Assembly: GCF_041103235.1 (NCBI RefSeq)
Contig: NZ_JBGCUN010000001.1
Coordinates: forward strand, 248,001 to 312,000
Reading direction: 5' to 3'
Length of the DNA stretch: 64,000 bases
DNA from: Yoonia sp. R2331
GTDB taxonomy: Bacteria > Pseudomonadota > Alphaproteobacteria > Rhodobacterales > Rhodobacteraceae
The notes under the pieces were generated by a model. That model searched no databases, had not been told where the DNA came from, and was given only the letters and a program-made list of their open reading frames with translations. Each line of letters opens with the position of its first letter. The first letter of the stretch is position 1. The position numbers were made by a program, and so were the translations under genes. This document shows, in pieces, positions 25,114-34,163 of this stretch.

Positions 25114-26124
25114 ATCCAGAAAATTGAGGATCGCCTGCCGGGTGATGTCGCCACGGGTGGCGTGGCGGTGGTTTTCGATCAGACGGCCATAAAGCTGTGT
25201 GCCGATGAAAAAGGGCAGGGTGGTTTCGACCTCGGACAGGGGGATCGGGTGCCCGGCGAGGATGGCGGCCAGATCAGCGCGCGGCACACCGCACAGGGTG
25301 GGGCCGGGGGCGGGGCAGTGGATCGTGGCCCAGACCAGAAACTTGGCAACGTCACGTGCCAGCGGCAGCCATGCAGTGCCTTGCACATCAACACCGGTCA
25401 TCACTCCGTCCGCATAGTGCAGGTTGATCGCGGCAAAGTCGCCGTGGGACGCAGCCTGCGTGACATCGACGCCATGCAGGTCCGCGGCCATATCGCTGAG
25501 CGCGTTATGCAGTGCCCCCAGCATGCCCGCATCAAGTGGCGGGATCGCACGGCCTTGCAATCGTTTCAGCCAATAGCCCGGACCAAAAGATCCGACCCGG
25601 TTGCGCGGGCCGACATAGGTCGCGAGCCACGCCCCGGCCTGTTGCATCAGCTGTGCGCGTTCGGCGGGTGTTGCATCCGCAATCACCCCGGTCAGGCGCG
25701 GACCGGCGGCATGGGACAGCACCACAACCCCCAAATCGGGTAGTGCCGCCAGGCAACGGTTGATCTGAAGCGGACCGGTGGACAGGCGCGGTGTGACCTC
25801 TGCCAGCTCTTCCTGCGTTGCGGTCACGATGGCGGCGGCATCGTCGGTCAGGAACCATTTGAAGACCGCAGGTGCGGTGCCGTATTGCCCGGCAAAGACC
25901 TGCGACCGGTCGCCCAGCTTTAGTGTCCCTGTCAATTGGCAAGCGGGGATCGCGGCCAGGTGGGTCTGGGCGGCGGTCAGGGCGCGGGCGCGGTCGGCAT
26001 CGGTAAAACGGGACAATTGGCGGACTTTCGCGCGGTGGGTGGAGGACAGAAAAATGACGTGCGGTTCACGCAATATCTGGTAGCTTGCCCCAAAACAGGC
26101 CCAAGGTCGAGCAGGCAGGACCAT
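25072..26124 (-). CDS. Phosphotransferase (APH-like) family protein; 3' end antisense to tRNA-Arg
   Basis: Kinase-like protein of the aminoglycoside phosphotransferase fold. The catalytic-loop motif ASHGDFAAINLHY and the following metal-binding Asp in VMTGVDVQG are visible; earlier, TLKLGDRSQVFAGQYG resembles the nucleotide loop. The last 13 residues (WRSQKDSNPQPAD) and the stop codon are read entirely from the antisense strand of the tRNA-Arg gene. The 5' end is uncertain: ATG 26124 overlaps the divergent CAP gene start by two bases, and TTG 26073 is an alternative; neither has a good ribosome site. The substrate is unknown. Confidence 0.68.
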   Translation of the reverse strand: MVLPARPWACFGASYQILREPHVIFLSSTHRAKVRQLSRFTDADRARALTAAQTHLAAIPACQLTGTLKLGDRSQVFAGQYGTAPAVFKWFLTDDAAAIVTATQEELAEVTPRLSTGPLQINRCLAALPDLGVVVLSHAAGPRLTGVIADATPAERAQLMQQAGAWLATYVGPRNRVGSFGPGYWLKRLQGRAIPPLDAGMLGALHNALSDMAADLHGVDVTQAASHGDFAAINLHYADGVMTGVDVQGTAWLPLARDVAKFLVWATIHCPAPGPTLCGVPRADLAAILAGHPIPLSEVETTLPFFIGTQLYGRLIENHRHATRGDITRQAILNFLDWRSQKDSNPQPAD

Positions 26125-26596
26125 GAAAGCACTTATGATAAGCGCCATTTTGGCGTTGGCGGCCTGTGCCGCACCACCGCCCCAAGTCACACGCAATCAG
26201 ATGGCCTTTGCCCCGTTGCCTCAGGTCAGCGTCGGGCAGGTGCTGAACCAGATGCGCGCGCAGAACGGGCTGCCACCCCTGCGTCGCAATGCAACGCTAG
26301 ACCGGATCGCCCAGTCACATGCAGCCGACATGGTCGGCACGGGCCGTTTTTCACATCAGGGCCGGGATGGACGCGGGTCCTGGCAGCGGGCGCAAGCGGC
26401 AGGTTATAACCCGCGGCTGGTGGCCGAAAACCTCGCTTGGGGTCCCTATGAAACGGGCGGGGTGCTGCGGCTTTGGCAGGGCCGCTCCGATCATCGGTCC
26501 AACCAGATGCACCCCCGCGCGCAAGAGTTCGGCTTTGGTATCGCCGGGACCGGGTCCCGGCGACATTGGGTGCTGGTCGTGGGCACCGCGTTCTAA
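26123..26596 (+). CDS. CAP-domain (SCP/PR1) lipoprotein
   Basis: A 157-residue protein starting MKALMISAILALAACAAPPP, with a lipobox ending at Cys15. The CAP domain covers most of the rest: LNQMRAQNGLPPLRRN, RIAQSHAADMVGTGRFSHQG, the GYNPRLVAENLAWG segment and RHWVLVVGTAF at the end. The conserved His and Glu positions of CAP proteins are present. Bacterial CAP proteins are secreted or surface-attached and of poorly known function. It is divergent from the phosphotransferase gene, sharing almost no intergenic space. Confidence 0.9.
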   Translation: MKALMISAILALAACAAPPPQVTRNQMAFAPLPQVSVGQVLNQMRAQNGLPPLRRNATLDRIAQSHAADMVGTGRFSHQGRDGRGSWQRAQAAGYNPRLVAENLAWGPYETGGVLRLWQGRSDHRSNQMHPRAQEFGFGIAGTGSRRHWVLVVGTAF

Positions 26597-26608
26597 GGCA
26601 AAGACCCC

Positions 26609-28645
26609 CTAAAGCAGGAAGTCGGTCGCGTCCGCATCCACAAAGGCGAGGCCCTCGATCAGAACCGAACCGGTGCCCCCAAGTTGGGTCAGATCCAGCA
26701 GCGTCGCGCCACCACCTGCGTCCGACAGCGCCGGAGCCACAACGCTGACATAGTCTGGAATGCGGATGCCAAAGTCGCGCAGGTCGATCTTGTCCACGCC
26801 GTTTGCAAAGTCGGTGATCGTGTCAAAGCCGGCGTCGCGCCGGAACACGAAGATGTCGGCCAGATTGCCCCCGGTGAGTTCATCATCACCAGAGCCACCC
26901 GCGATGATGTCCGCACCTGCGCCACCGTCCAACGTGTCGTTCCCGGCACCGCCATAGAGCCTGTCGCTGCTGGTGCCGCCGCCAAGCTGATCGTCGCCGC
27001 GCCCGCCATGCAGGATGTCCTGACCGCCGCGGCCCTCGGCGATGTCGTCGCCATCGCCCATACGCAGCATGTCAATTCCGGTATCGCCGTCAAAGGTGTC
27101 GTTGCCCGCACCCCCGTACATGGCATCATCGCCAGCGCCGCCAAAGAAGGCATCATCGCCTTTGCCGCCCCGGATCATGTCATTCCCGGTGCCTGCCACA
27201 CCACTGTCATCCCCGTCACCAGCATAGATCAGGCTGTCGGTGCCCAAAGTGGTGATGTCGTCGTTCCCGGCACCGCCAAAAATCTCATTCGCGCCGCTTT
27301 CATCGAACACGAGGTCATCGCCATCGCCTGCACGAATGTCATCATCGCCGGTCCCGCCGTAGAGTGAATCATCACCCGTCCCGCCAAAGATGTCGTCGTT
27401 CCCACCACTGCCAAGCACCACATCGCTGTCGGCCCCCGCATAGATATCATCATTGCCGCCACCGGCGTAAATGAAGTCCTCTCCGTTTCCGCCGACCATC
27501 AGTTCACGGTAAATGCTGCCGTTCAGGATGTCCGACCCGTCACCGCCATATAGGAAGTCATTGCCGGAACCGGCTGACAACTCATCATCGCCGCCGCGTC
27601 CGTGCAGCGTGTCGGAATCGTTGCCGCCAAAGAAAAAGTCCGCGCTGTCACCGCCAAACAGCCGGTCGCTGCCATTGCCGCCATAGACGCTGCCGTTGAC
27701 CTCTCCATTGCGGCTTTCCAGCCGATCGTCCCCATCCTCCAGGTCGATGTTGCCGTTGATGAGGCCGACATTGTCGACGATGTCGATGCCGTCCAGCATA
27801 TTGATATTGCCGTTGATGAGGCCGGAGTTCTCAATCGTCTCGCCGTTGTCGTTGCCTTGATAGGCCAAGTTAGGGGAAGAGATCTCACCCGAGTTGACCA
27901 GGAGGTAAATCTCCGGTGAGGCCGATTGGTTGTGCCAGATTGCGGCATTGCTGGTCTCGGTCACCTGGATGCGGCCTGCGTTGACGATCGTGGCACTTTC
28001 GCCAATGGAGTTGATGCCGTAGCGCTCGGCCAGAATATCACCGGTGTTATTCACCTCGTTGCCGGATGTGGTTTCACCCAACCCACCCATGTAGACGCCG
28101 GTGTCACCGGTGATGGTGCCTGCGTTGAACAGGGTGTTGCCACCCTCGCGCTGGACCACGCCCCAGAAACCGCCGTTGATGTTTCCATAGTTGGCAACTT
28201 CGCCGTTCATCCATGTCCGCACGCCAATGTTGTTGGCGCCATTCACGCTGCCGAAGTTGGTGAACTTGTTGGAACTCTCCACCATGTCGACGGCCATCTG
28301 CTCTGCCGCGATAACCCCGTAATTGGTGATTTCCGAACTGCTGCCATAGGTCTCGATCGCGTCGGCGGTTGAGACAACCGAGGCGGTTTCCGAGATAAAG
28401 ATCGTGTTGTTCGAAACCGGGGCGGTGCTGGTGCCCAGCAGGATCGCGGGTTCGATTGTGCTGTCGGTGAAGGTGAAAATCCCAACATTGGCCGACAGGA
28501 AGACGTCGTTGCGTCCAACGCCTTCGATGACGCTGTCGTCGTCGCTGTAGACTTGAACGCCATCGACGACGACGAGGTCCTCACCGTTTGCCAAGGTGAT
28601 CTGAGCGCCAGCGCCGCCGCCTGTAATTGTTCTGACTTGTGCCAT
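26609..28645 (-). CDS. RTX-type calcium-binding secreted protein (copy 1 of 3)
   Basis: A 678-residue protein from ATG 28645 (AGGGGA five bases upstream). The N-terminal 50 residues match the paralogue at 30533. Residues about 80-300 carry beta-helix-like repeats of the NxGxI type (NAGTITGDTG, NTGDILAERYG). Residues about 300-590 hold many GGxGxDxUx nonapeptides (GGNDSDTLHGRGGDDELSAG). The C-terminal 90 residues are serralysin-like (FVFRRDAGFDTITDFANGVD) and end in DFLL, as expected for type I secretion. No protease or other catalytic motif is visible, so an extracellular structural or adhesive role is inferred. No type I secretion genes are nearby. Confidence 0.88.
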   Translation of the reverse strand: MAQVRTITGGGAGAQITLANGEDLVVVDGVQVYSDDDSVIEGVGRNDVFLSANVGIFTFTDSTIEPAILLGTSTAPVSNNTIFISETASVVSTADAIETYGSSSEITNYGVIAAEQMAVDMVESSNKFTNFGSVNGANNIGVRTWMNGEVANYGNINGGFWGVVQREGGNTLFNAGTITGDTGVYMGGLGETTSGNEVNNTGDILAERYGINSIGESATIVNAGRIQVTETSNAAIWHNQSASPEIYLLVNSGEISSPNLAYQGNDNGETIENSGLINGNINMLDGIDIVDNVGLINGNIDLEDGDDRLESRNGEVNGSVYGGNGSDRLFGGDSADFFFGGNDSDTLHGRGGDDELSAGSGNDFLYGGDGSDILNGSIYRELMVGGNGEDFIYAGGGNDDIYAGADSDVVLGSGGNDDIFGGTGDDSLYGGTGDDDIRAGDGDDLVFDESGANEIFGGAGNDDITTLGTDSLIYAGDGDDSGVAGTGNDMIRGGKGDDAFFGGAGDDAMYGGAGNDTFDGDTGIDMLRMGDGDDIAEGRGGQDILHGGRGDDQLGGGTSSDRLYGGAGNDTLDGGAGADIIAGGSGDDELTGGNLADIFVFRRDAGFDTITDFANGVDKIDLRDFGIRIPDYVSVVAPALSDAGGGATLLDLTQLGGTGSVLIEGLAFVDADATDFLL

Positions 28646-28806
28646 AATTGTCCCCTGATTTTGAATTGCAATGCAGCCTCGCGCCGGTGCGCGTGCCAAA
28701 AAAGTAGAAATAGGCTAACGCAATGGGCCCGCAATTTTAAGAAAAAACCACGCCGGGCAGGCGGTGGAAAAGATGACTTGACTGATCCGCGCGCAGCCTG
28801 GCCGAG

Positions 28807-30489
28807 CTACAGTAAGAAGTCCGCGGCGTCAGCATCCGCAAAGGCCAGACCTTCGATCCTGATCGTTCCGGTGCCGCCAAGCTGACCAAGATCAAGCAGC
28901 GTCGCACCACCGCCCGCGTCGGACAGGGCCGGGGCCACGATGCCTGCATAGTCAAGGATGCGCAGGCCAAAATCGTGCAGATCAATCGTGTCTTCGCCAT
29001 CAACAAAGTCGATGATCACGTCAAAGCCCGCGCCGCGGTGAAATACGAAGGTGTCGGCCTGTTTTCCGCCGGTCAAAAGGTCATCGCCCGTGCCGCCATT
29101 GATCCGGTCCGCACCCGCGCCGCCGTTAATCGTATCTGCACCCGCGCCGCCAAAGAGCGTGTCCGAGCTGGTGCCGCCGCCAAGCCGGTCGTCACCGGAC
29201 CCGCCATGAATAATGTCCTGACCACCGCGGCCTTCAGCGATGTCGTCGCCCGACCCCATCCGTAGTGTGTCGTTGCCGCCTTCGCCGTCCATCTCATCAT
29301 TGCCCGCACCGCCCAGCATCAGGTCATCGCCTGATCCGCCAAGGAACCAGTCGTCACCGTCGCCGCCACGGATCAGATCGTTGCCATCGCCGCCACCGCC
29401 AAAATCGGTGCCGCCGCCGCCATAGATTTCATCATTGCCAGCGCCACCTTCAAGGATGTCGATGTTGCCCAGCCCAAAGATCTTGTCGTCGCCATCGCCG
29501 CCGCGCAGCTCGTTCGCTTCGGCCCCGCCGACAAGGTCATCATTGCCAGCGCCGCCATCCACGATGCCATCAACCGTGCCAGTGCGGCCGAGATATTTAT
29601 CATCGCCGTCGCGCAAATTGATGTCGCCGCTGATTGTTCCGGTGTTGGTGATGCGATCCTCACCAACGCTGCCGCTATAGGCCGTCCCGGCAGACAGAAT
29701 TGTGCCGGTGTTGTTCAGAAACTGCTCTTCGTCCGGGTCAGAGGCATTGTGCGCGATCGTGGCAAAGTTGTCATCAGTCGCAGAAATCAGGCCGGAGTTG
29801 TTGATGGTCAGCCCCTCATCAGCGGTGGCGACCCCATAGTAATAGCCGACGATCTGGCCCGCGTTGTCCAGCCGGGCATCGCCGTCAAAATCGGCAATGC
29901 CGTCAAAGAACATAGCGGTTTGCCCGGTGATGTCGCCCGCGTTCATCACCGAGGCGTTCACCCCGTCGATCCAGACACCATATGCCTCGCCGCTAAAGGC
30001 AAAGGCCGACGATGTGATGTTGCCGAAGTTCTGAAGATCAGCGTTGGTGCCCGCTTTGACGGCGATGCCGTTGTCGCTGTTGATGTCTCCGTGGTTCAGC
30101 AGATAGTTGAGGTTGCCCTCGATGCTGACAGCGGTCTTTTCGGCCAGGATGCTGCCGTCGTTTTTCAGATCATTGTTGTTCCCCGCAATCTTGACGCCAT
30201 CATATGCACCCTGCACCAACACGCCATCCTGGATCGTCAGGTCGTTTTTCCCGTCTGTGCTGTTGAAACCGAGCTGTAGCGCCGCGGTCTGCACGATTGT
30301 TGTCAGATCGCTGTAGGACAGGATTGTGGCACCGTCGCGCAGCAACACGATGTTGTCACCCTGGCCATAGATTGCGAATTCACCGGTGCTATAGATCAGC
30401 ACATCGGGCTGAACGATGAGATCCTCACCGGCAGGCAGAAAGTATGTGACGATGCCACTGCTGAGGTCGGAAGAAATGATGTTAGGCAT
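28807..30489 (-). CDS. RTX-type calcium-binding secreted protein (copy 2 of 3)
   Basis: A 560-residue paralogue of its two neighbours, with the start at ATG 30489. It has the same layout: short N-terminal leader (MPNIISSDLSSGIVTYFLPA), a beta-helix-like region with NDGSILAEKTA and NSGLISATDD repeats, RTX nonapeptides from about residue 320 (GGDGDDKIFGLGNIDILEGG), and a conserved C-terminal block ending DFLL. The N-terminus is the most divergent of the three. Expected to be exported by an ABC-type secretion system and to fold on binding external calcium. No enzymatic motif is visible. Confidence 0.87.
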   Translation of the reverse strand: MPNIISSDLSSGIVTYFLPAGEDLIVQPDVLIYSTGEFAIYGQGDNIVLLRDGATILSYSDLTTIVQTAALQLGFNSTDGKNDLTIQDGVLVQGAYDGVKIAGNNNDLKNDGSILAEKTAVSIEGNLNYLLNHGDINSDNGIAVKAGTNADLQNFGNITSSAFAFSGEAYGVWIDGVNASVMNAGDITGQTAMFFDGIADFDGDARLDNAGQIVGYYYGVATADEGLTINNSGLISATDDNFATIAHNASDPDEEQFLNNTGTILSAGTAYSGSVGEDRITNTGTISGDINLRDGDDKYLGRTGTVDGIVDGGAGNDDLVGGAEANELRGGDGDDKIFGLGNIDILEGGAGNDEIYGGGGTDFGGGGDGNDLIRGGDGDDWFLGGSGDDLMLGGAGNDEMDGEGGNDTLRMGSGDDIAEGRGGQDIIHGGSGDDRLGGGTSSDTLFGGAGADTINGGAGADRINGGTGDDLLTGGKQADTFVFHRGAGFDVIIDFVDGEDTIDLHDFGLRILDYAGIVAPALSDAGGGATLLDLGQLGGTGTIRIEGLAFADADAADFLL

Positions 30490-30532
30490 AAAAATGTCCA
30501 ATCTTTACAAATGAATAGAAAAGAAGAGCGGG

Positions 30533-32281
30533 CTAAAGCAGGAAGTCGCCGGAATCCGCGTTGGTAATATCGAACCCCATGATCAGGACAGAGCCGCTGC
30601 CGCCAAGTTGCGACAGGTCCAGCAGGCTGTCGCCGCCTCCGGCATCTGACAGGGCGGGGCCAACGATGCCTGCGTAATCTGTGACCCGCAGGCCATAGTC
30701 GCGCAGGTCAATCTGATCTTCGCCGTCGACAAAATCGGTGATGACATCAAAGCCTGCGTCGCGCCTGATGACAAAGGTATCCGCCTGTTTGCCACCTGTC
30801 AGCCAGTCGTCGCCAGCGCCGCCGCTGATCCGGTCGCTGCCCGCCCCGCCATCCAGCGTGTCGTCGCCCGCACCGCCGATAAGCGTGTCGATGCTTGTGC
30901 CCCCGTAAAGCCAATCATCTCCGCCACCGCCAAACAGCGTGTCCTGCCCGCCCTGGCCCGAGATGTCATCATCATGCGCACCGCCATGCAGCACATCAAA
31001 ACCGCCGCCACCAAACAGGCTGTCCTGCCCGTTGCCGCCAAAGACGCTGTCGTTGCCGTTCTCTGACAGGGCGGTGACCAGATCATCGCCGTCGCCTGCG
31101 CGGATCAGGTCATCACCGTCGCCGCCATCCAGCGTGTCATTGCCGCTGCCGCCAAAGATGTTGTCCATGCCCTCGCCGCCAAAGACCGAGTCCCGGCCAT
31201 TGCCGCCAAAGACAAAGTCATCCTCATCCCCGCCATCAACAAAATCATCGCCGTCCCCGCCCCGCACAGTGTCGTTGCTGGAATCGCCCAGCAGCTCATC
31301 GTCGCCGCCGCCGCCGATCAGGGTGTCGTTGCCAAAGCCGCCCTCAAAGGTGTTGGCCTCTGACCCGCCATACATGAAGTCGCGTTCAGACCCGCCCGAC
31401 ACGACGCCAATCACGGAACCGTCGCGGCCCTGGTAGGTGTTGATACCTGCGCCTAAGGACACATCGCCAACAATCGTGCCGGTGTTGATGATCGTGTCGC
31501 GCCCAACGGCGCCGATATAGGCGATCCGCGCGCCAATGATGTCGCCAGCATTCACCAGCCGGTAATCCTCGCCCGGATCGGATTCCGCCCGCCAGATCGC
31601 CGCGCGATTGGACGCCGCATTGCTGATCGTGCCGGTGTTCAGGATCGTGCCCTGCTGAAGCTCTGTTTTGATGGCAGAGGTTGTGCCGTGGATCGTCCCG
31701 GCGTTGTGGATCGTCACACTGGCCTGATCGGGGACAATCCAGTCGGCCAGCACGCCGATATCGCCGGTGATGGTGCCAAAATTGTCCAGCACGCCGCCAT
31801 CCAGAATGAAGGTAACACCGCTTGTTCCTCCCGAGATCGTCCCGCTGTTGATCACGTTCGTGTCGTTTTCCACGAAGACGCCGGTCCCATCCGCAGAGGT
31901 GATCCGCCCGGTATTGGTCAGCTGCCCTAGGCCGCCCATTTGCACCGCCGTGCCAAGGGCTGTGATCGCGCCATCATTGGCGATGCTGGTCAGGTTGGTG
32001 ATGGCGTAGATGCCGCCCGAGACCGAGGCACCATCCCCGATCTGCACGTTGTGGGACGCCCCGGCGCCGCTGGCCAGATCAATCGCACGGCCTGCGCTTT
32101 CATCCACGGCAATCACTGATGATCCGGCCCCCAGCAGGACAGAGTTGCCGCCGAGCCCCGTGATGACATCATTGTCGTTGCTGAATAGCGTCACACCGTT
32201 GCCGATGATCACGTCCGCGCCTTGCGCCAGACTGACCTGAACGCCGTTTCCGCCACCTGATGTGGAAATAAATTGTGCCAA
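30533..32281 (-). CDS. RTX-type calcium-binding secreted protein (copy 3 of 3)
   Basis: A 582-residue paralogue, first of the tandem set in transcription order. The start is taken as TTG 32281 because it aligns with the ATG of copy 1 (LAQFISTSGGG against MAQVRTITGGG) and has GAGGGG seven bases upstream. Beta-helix-like repeats (NSGTISGGTSG, NAGTIHGTTSA) are followed by RTX nonapeptides (GGFGNDTLIGGGGDDELLG) and the common C-terminal secretion block ending DFLL. The copies are separated by 43 and 161 bases and probably arose by duplication. The weak TTG start may lower its output relative to copy 1. Confidence 0.87.
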   Translation of the reverse strand: MAQFISTSGGGNGVQVSLAQGADVIIGNGVTLFSNDNDVITGLGGNSVLLGAGSSVIAVDESAGRAIDLASGAGASHNVQIGDGASVSGGIYAITNLTSIANDGAITALGTAVQMGGLGQLTNTGRITSADGTGVFVENDTNVINSGTISGGTSGVTFILDGGVLDNFGTITGDIGVLADWIVPDQASVTIHNAGTIHGTTSAIKTELQQGTILNTGTISNAASNRAAIWRAESDPGEDYRLVNAGDIIGARIAYIGAVGRDTIINTGTIVGDVSLGAGINTYQGRDGSVIGVVSGGSERDFMYGGSEANTFEGGFGNDTLIGGGGDDELLGDSSNDTVRGGDGDDFVDGGDEDDFVFGGNGRDSVFGGEGMDNIFGGSGNDTLDGGDGDDLIRAGDGDDLVTALSENGNDSVFGGNGQDSLFGGGGFDVLHGGAHDDDISGQGGQDTLFGGGGDDWLYGGTSIDTLIGGAGDDTLDGGAGSDRISGGAGDDWLTGGKQADTFVIRRDAGFDVITDFVDGEDQIDLRDYGLRVTDYAGIVGPALSDAGGGDSLLDLSQLGGSGSVLIMGFDITNADSGDFLL

Positions 32282-32450
32282 GACTTTACCCCTCAAAACC
32301 ACCGATGCTGGTGTGCATCTCCTAAAACAATGGCAAGAGCCTAGCGCAAAGCCTTTGAAACACTAAGCGGAAATCGCGCTTAGCACAGGGTAGGCCAGCC
32401 GCGCCTGCGGCGGTTGGGGGGATCAATCGCGGGGCGGAGGCGGGCCTGTG

Positions 32451-33422
32451 TCAGACCGCCCATAGGTAGCGGGTGACGTGGTAGAAAATCGGGGCGGCGA
32501 AAACCACGCTGTCCAGCTGGTCAACAAAGCCGCCTTGCCCGGGGATCAGATGCGACCAGTCCTTGACCCCGCGGTCGCGCTTGATTGCGGCGAAAACCAG
32601 ATTTCCGAACATGCCCACCAGTGACGCCATGGCCGCCATCAGCGCAGCACCGAGTATGCCAAACGGCGTGAGCCAAGCCAGAAACCCGCCGATCACCGCG
32701 GCAGAGGCCACGCCACAGGCCATCCCTTCCCAGGTTTTGGGCGAGAGTTCAGGCGCGATGCGGGTCTTGCCGATCCGACGGCCAAAGAAAAAGTCCAACA
32801 GATCGCCCAGTTGAACGACGACAATCAGGAAGGCGATCAGCAGCACACCGCGTTCGCCATAGCCGGGGATGTCCAGCGCCATCAGCGCCGGCACGTGGCT
32901 GACGCAGAAGACGGTGATCATCAGGCCCCATTGGGTCTCGGCCACGCGGGTCATGAAGCGGGTGTAATTGCCGCGCAACGCGCTGACGATGGGCAGCAGC
33001 AGAAAGGCGTAGACCGGGATGAACACGGTATAAATCCCGTGCCAGCCGCACCAGATGAAGAAGTATTGCAGTGGCAGCACCGCAAAGAAGGCCAGCGCCA
33101 GCGACATGTGGTCGGCCCGGTTCTTGGCCGTCAGCGTCAGGAATTCGCGCATTGCGGCGAAAGAGGCAAACAGGAACAGGATCATCACGCCCAGCCGTCC
33201 TGTCAGCAGCGCCAGAGAAATCAGCGCCACCATTGCCCACCAGCTTTCGACGCGGGTGGTATAGGTGTCCAGTACCGGGTTTTGGGTGCCGGGCATCTGG
33301 CGCGCGCGGATGAATTCGCCAAACAGGGTCAGCGCCACAAGGATGCCAAACCCGCCAAGTGCAAGAAAGACGATGCTGCCAGTTGTACCGGTCATGGCGG
33401 CGTCAAGAACCGGGTTGTTCAT
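32451..33422 (-). CDS. Phosphatidate cytidylyltransferase-like protein
   Basis: A 323-residue protein with about eight membrane segments and the CdsA C-terminal signature region, KRDRGVKDWSHLIPGQGGFV then DQLDS. CdsA makes CDP-diacylglycerol from phosphatidate and CTP. The canonical GHGG and DR residues appear as GQGG and DQ, a variation I believe is seen in a CdsA-like subgroup (YnbB type) paired with PlsC proteins. The housekeeping cdsA near lpx genes is therefore probably elsewhere. It overlaps the plsC-like gene by four bases, so the two would form phosphatidate and then activate it. Confidence 0.82.
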   Translation of the reverse strand: MNNPVLDAAMTGTTGSIVFLALGGFGILVALTLFGEFIRARQMPGTQNPVLDTYTTRVESWWAMVALISLALLTGRLGVMILFLFASFAAMREFLTLTAKNRADHMSLALAFFAVLPLQYFFIWCGWHGIYTVFIPVYAFLLLPIVSALRGNYTRFMTRVAETQWGLMITVFCVSHVPALMALDIPGYGERGVLLIAFLIVVVQLGDLLDFFFGRRIGKTRIAPELSPKTWEGMACGVASAAVIGGFLAWLTPFGILGAALMAAMASLVGMFGNLVFAAIKRDRGVKDWSHLIPGQGGFVDQLDSVVFAAPIFYHVTRYLWAV

Positions 33423-34084
33423 GGCGCGGGCTCCTCTGGATCAGCAGGACGCAGATCGGCCAAGGCCGCAGAGGCGCGGGCAAGGAACGCGTCTTTGGTT
33501 TCATCCGCGCCAATGCGAAGCGGTTCGCCAAATGTGACGGTGCAGATCAGCGGCAGGGGGATCACCTCGCCCTTGGGCATGATGGAGTTGAGGTTGGCGA
33601 CCCATGTGGGCACCAGATCAACATCCGGAAAGGCCTTGCCCATGTTGTAGATGCCCGCCTTGAACGGCAACAACGGGTCGGGGCCCATGTTGCGGTTGCC
33701 TTCGGGGAAAATGATCAGGCTGTCCCCCTGTTCCATCGCGGCCAGGATCTTGGCCATCGGATCGTCGTTCACCTCGCGCCGGCGGTCGATCAGGACCGCG
33801 CGGAACACTTCGCCCCCTGCAAAGGCGCGCAGCTTGTTCTTGAGCCAGTAGTCGGCGGCGGCCACGGGGCGGGTCTGGCGGCGGATCGCAGGCGGCAGCA
33901 CCGACCAGATCATCGGCATATCGCCGTTAGAGGTGTGATTGGCAAAGAACACCCGCTGTTTCGGCACCGGTTCTATGCCTTTCCAGTCGGCGCGCACGGC
34001 AGTCAGGAAGCGCACAAAAAGGCGGATGATGTTGCCAACGATGTCGGCGGCCAATCGGCGCAGGGTGGCGATAACGCTATTCAT
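33419..34084 (-). CDS. 1-acyl-glycerol-3-phosphate acyltransferase (PlsC family)
   Basis: A 221-residue lysophosphatidate acyltransferase-like protein, from ATG 34084. The catalytic HX4D motif is FFANHTSNGDMPM near residue 50 and the glycerol-phosphate site is IIFPEGNRN near residue 135. PlsC proteins acylate lysophosphatidate at the inner membrane. It is translationally coupled to the CdsA-like gene and lies downstream of pspA and the YiaAB gene, separated by a terminator-like hairpin. This suggests phospholipid repair linked to the PspA membrane-stress genes. Confidence 0.86.
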   Translation of the reverse strand: MNSVIATLRRLAADIVGNIIRLFVRFLTAVRADWKGIEPVPKQRVFFANHTSNGDMPMIWSVLPPAIRRQTRPVAAADYWLKNKLRAFAGGEVFRAVLIDRRREVNDDPMAKILAAMEQGDSLIIFPEGNRNMGPDPLLPFKAGIYNMGKAFPDVDLVPTWVANLNSIMPKGEVIPLPLICTVTFGEPLRIGADETKDAFLARASAALADLRPADPEEPAP

Positions 34085-34128
34085 GTCAGAAACTTTGCCG
34101 TGAAACGATTGGTTTGCAAAGGAAAACC

Positions 34129-34152
34129 GCCCCGCGCAGGGCTGCGCGGGGC
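34129..34152 (-). terminator. Strong hairpin between the YiaAB and plsC genes
   Basis: GCCCCGCGCA (34129-34138) and TGCGCGGGGC (34143-34152) form a perfect 10-bp stem with loop GGGC. On the minus strand it is followed by GGTTTTCC. It would terminate or attenuate the pspA-yiaAB transcript before plsC-cdsA. Confidence 0.7.
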
Positions 34153-34163
34153 GTGGGCGTGAT

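Noticed and set aside
26609-32281. Repeat-rich DNA resembling a CRISPR or minisatellite array
   Set aside because: The periodicity is 27 bases in coding frame and comes from RTX nonapeptides; units vary in sequence and encode GGxGxDxUx.
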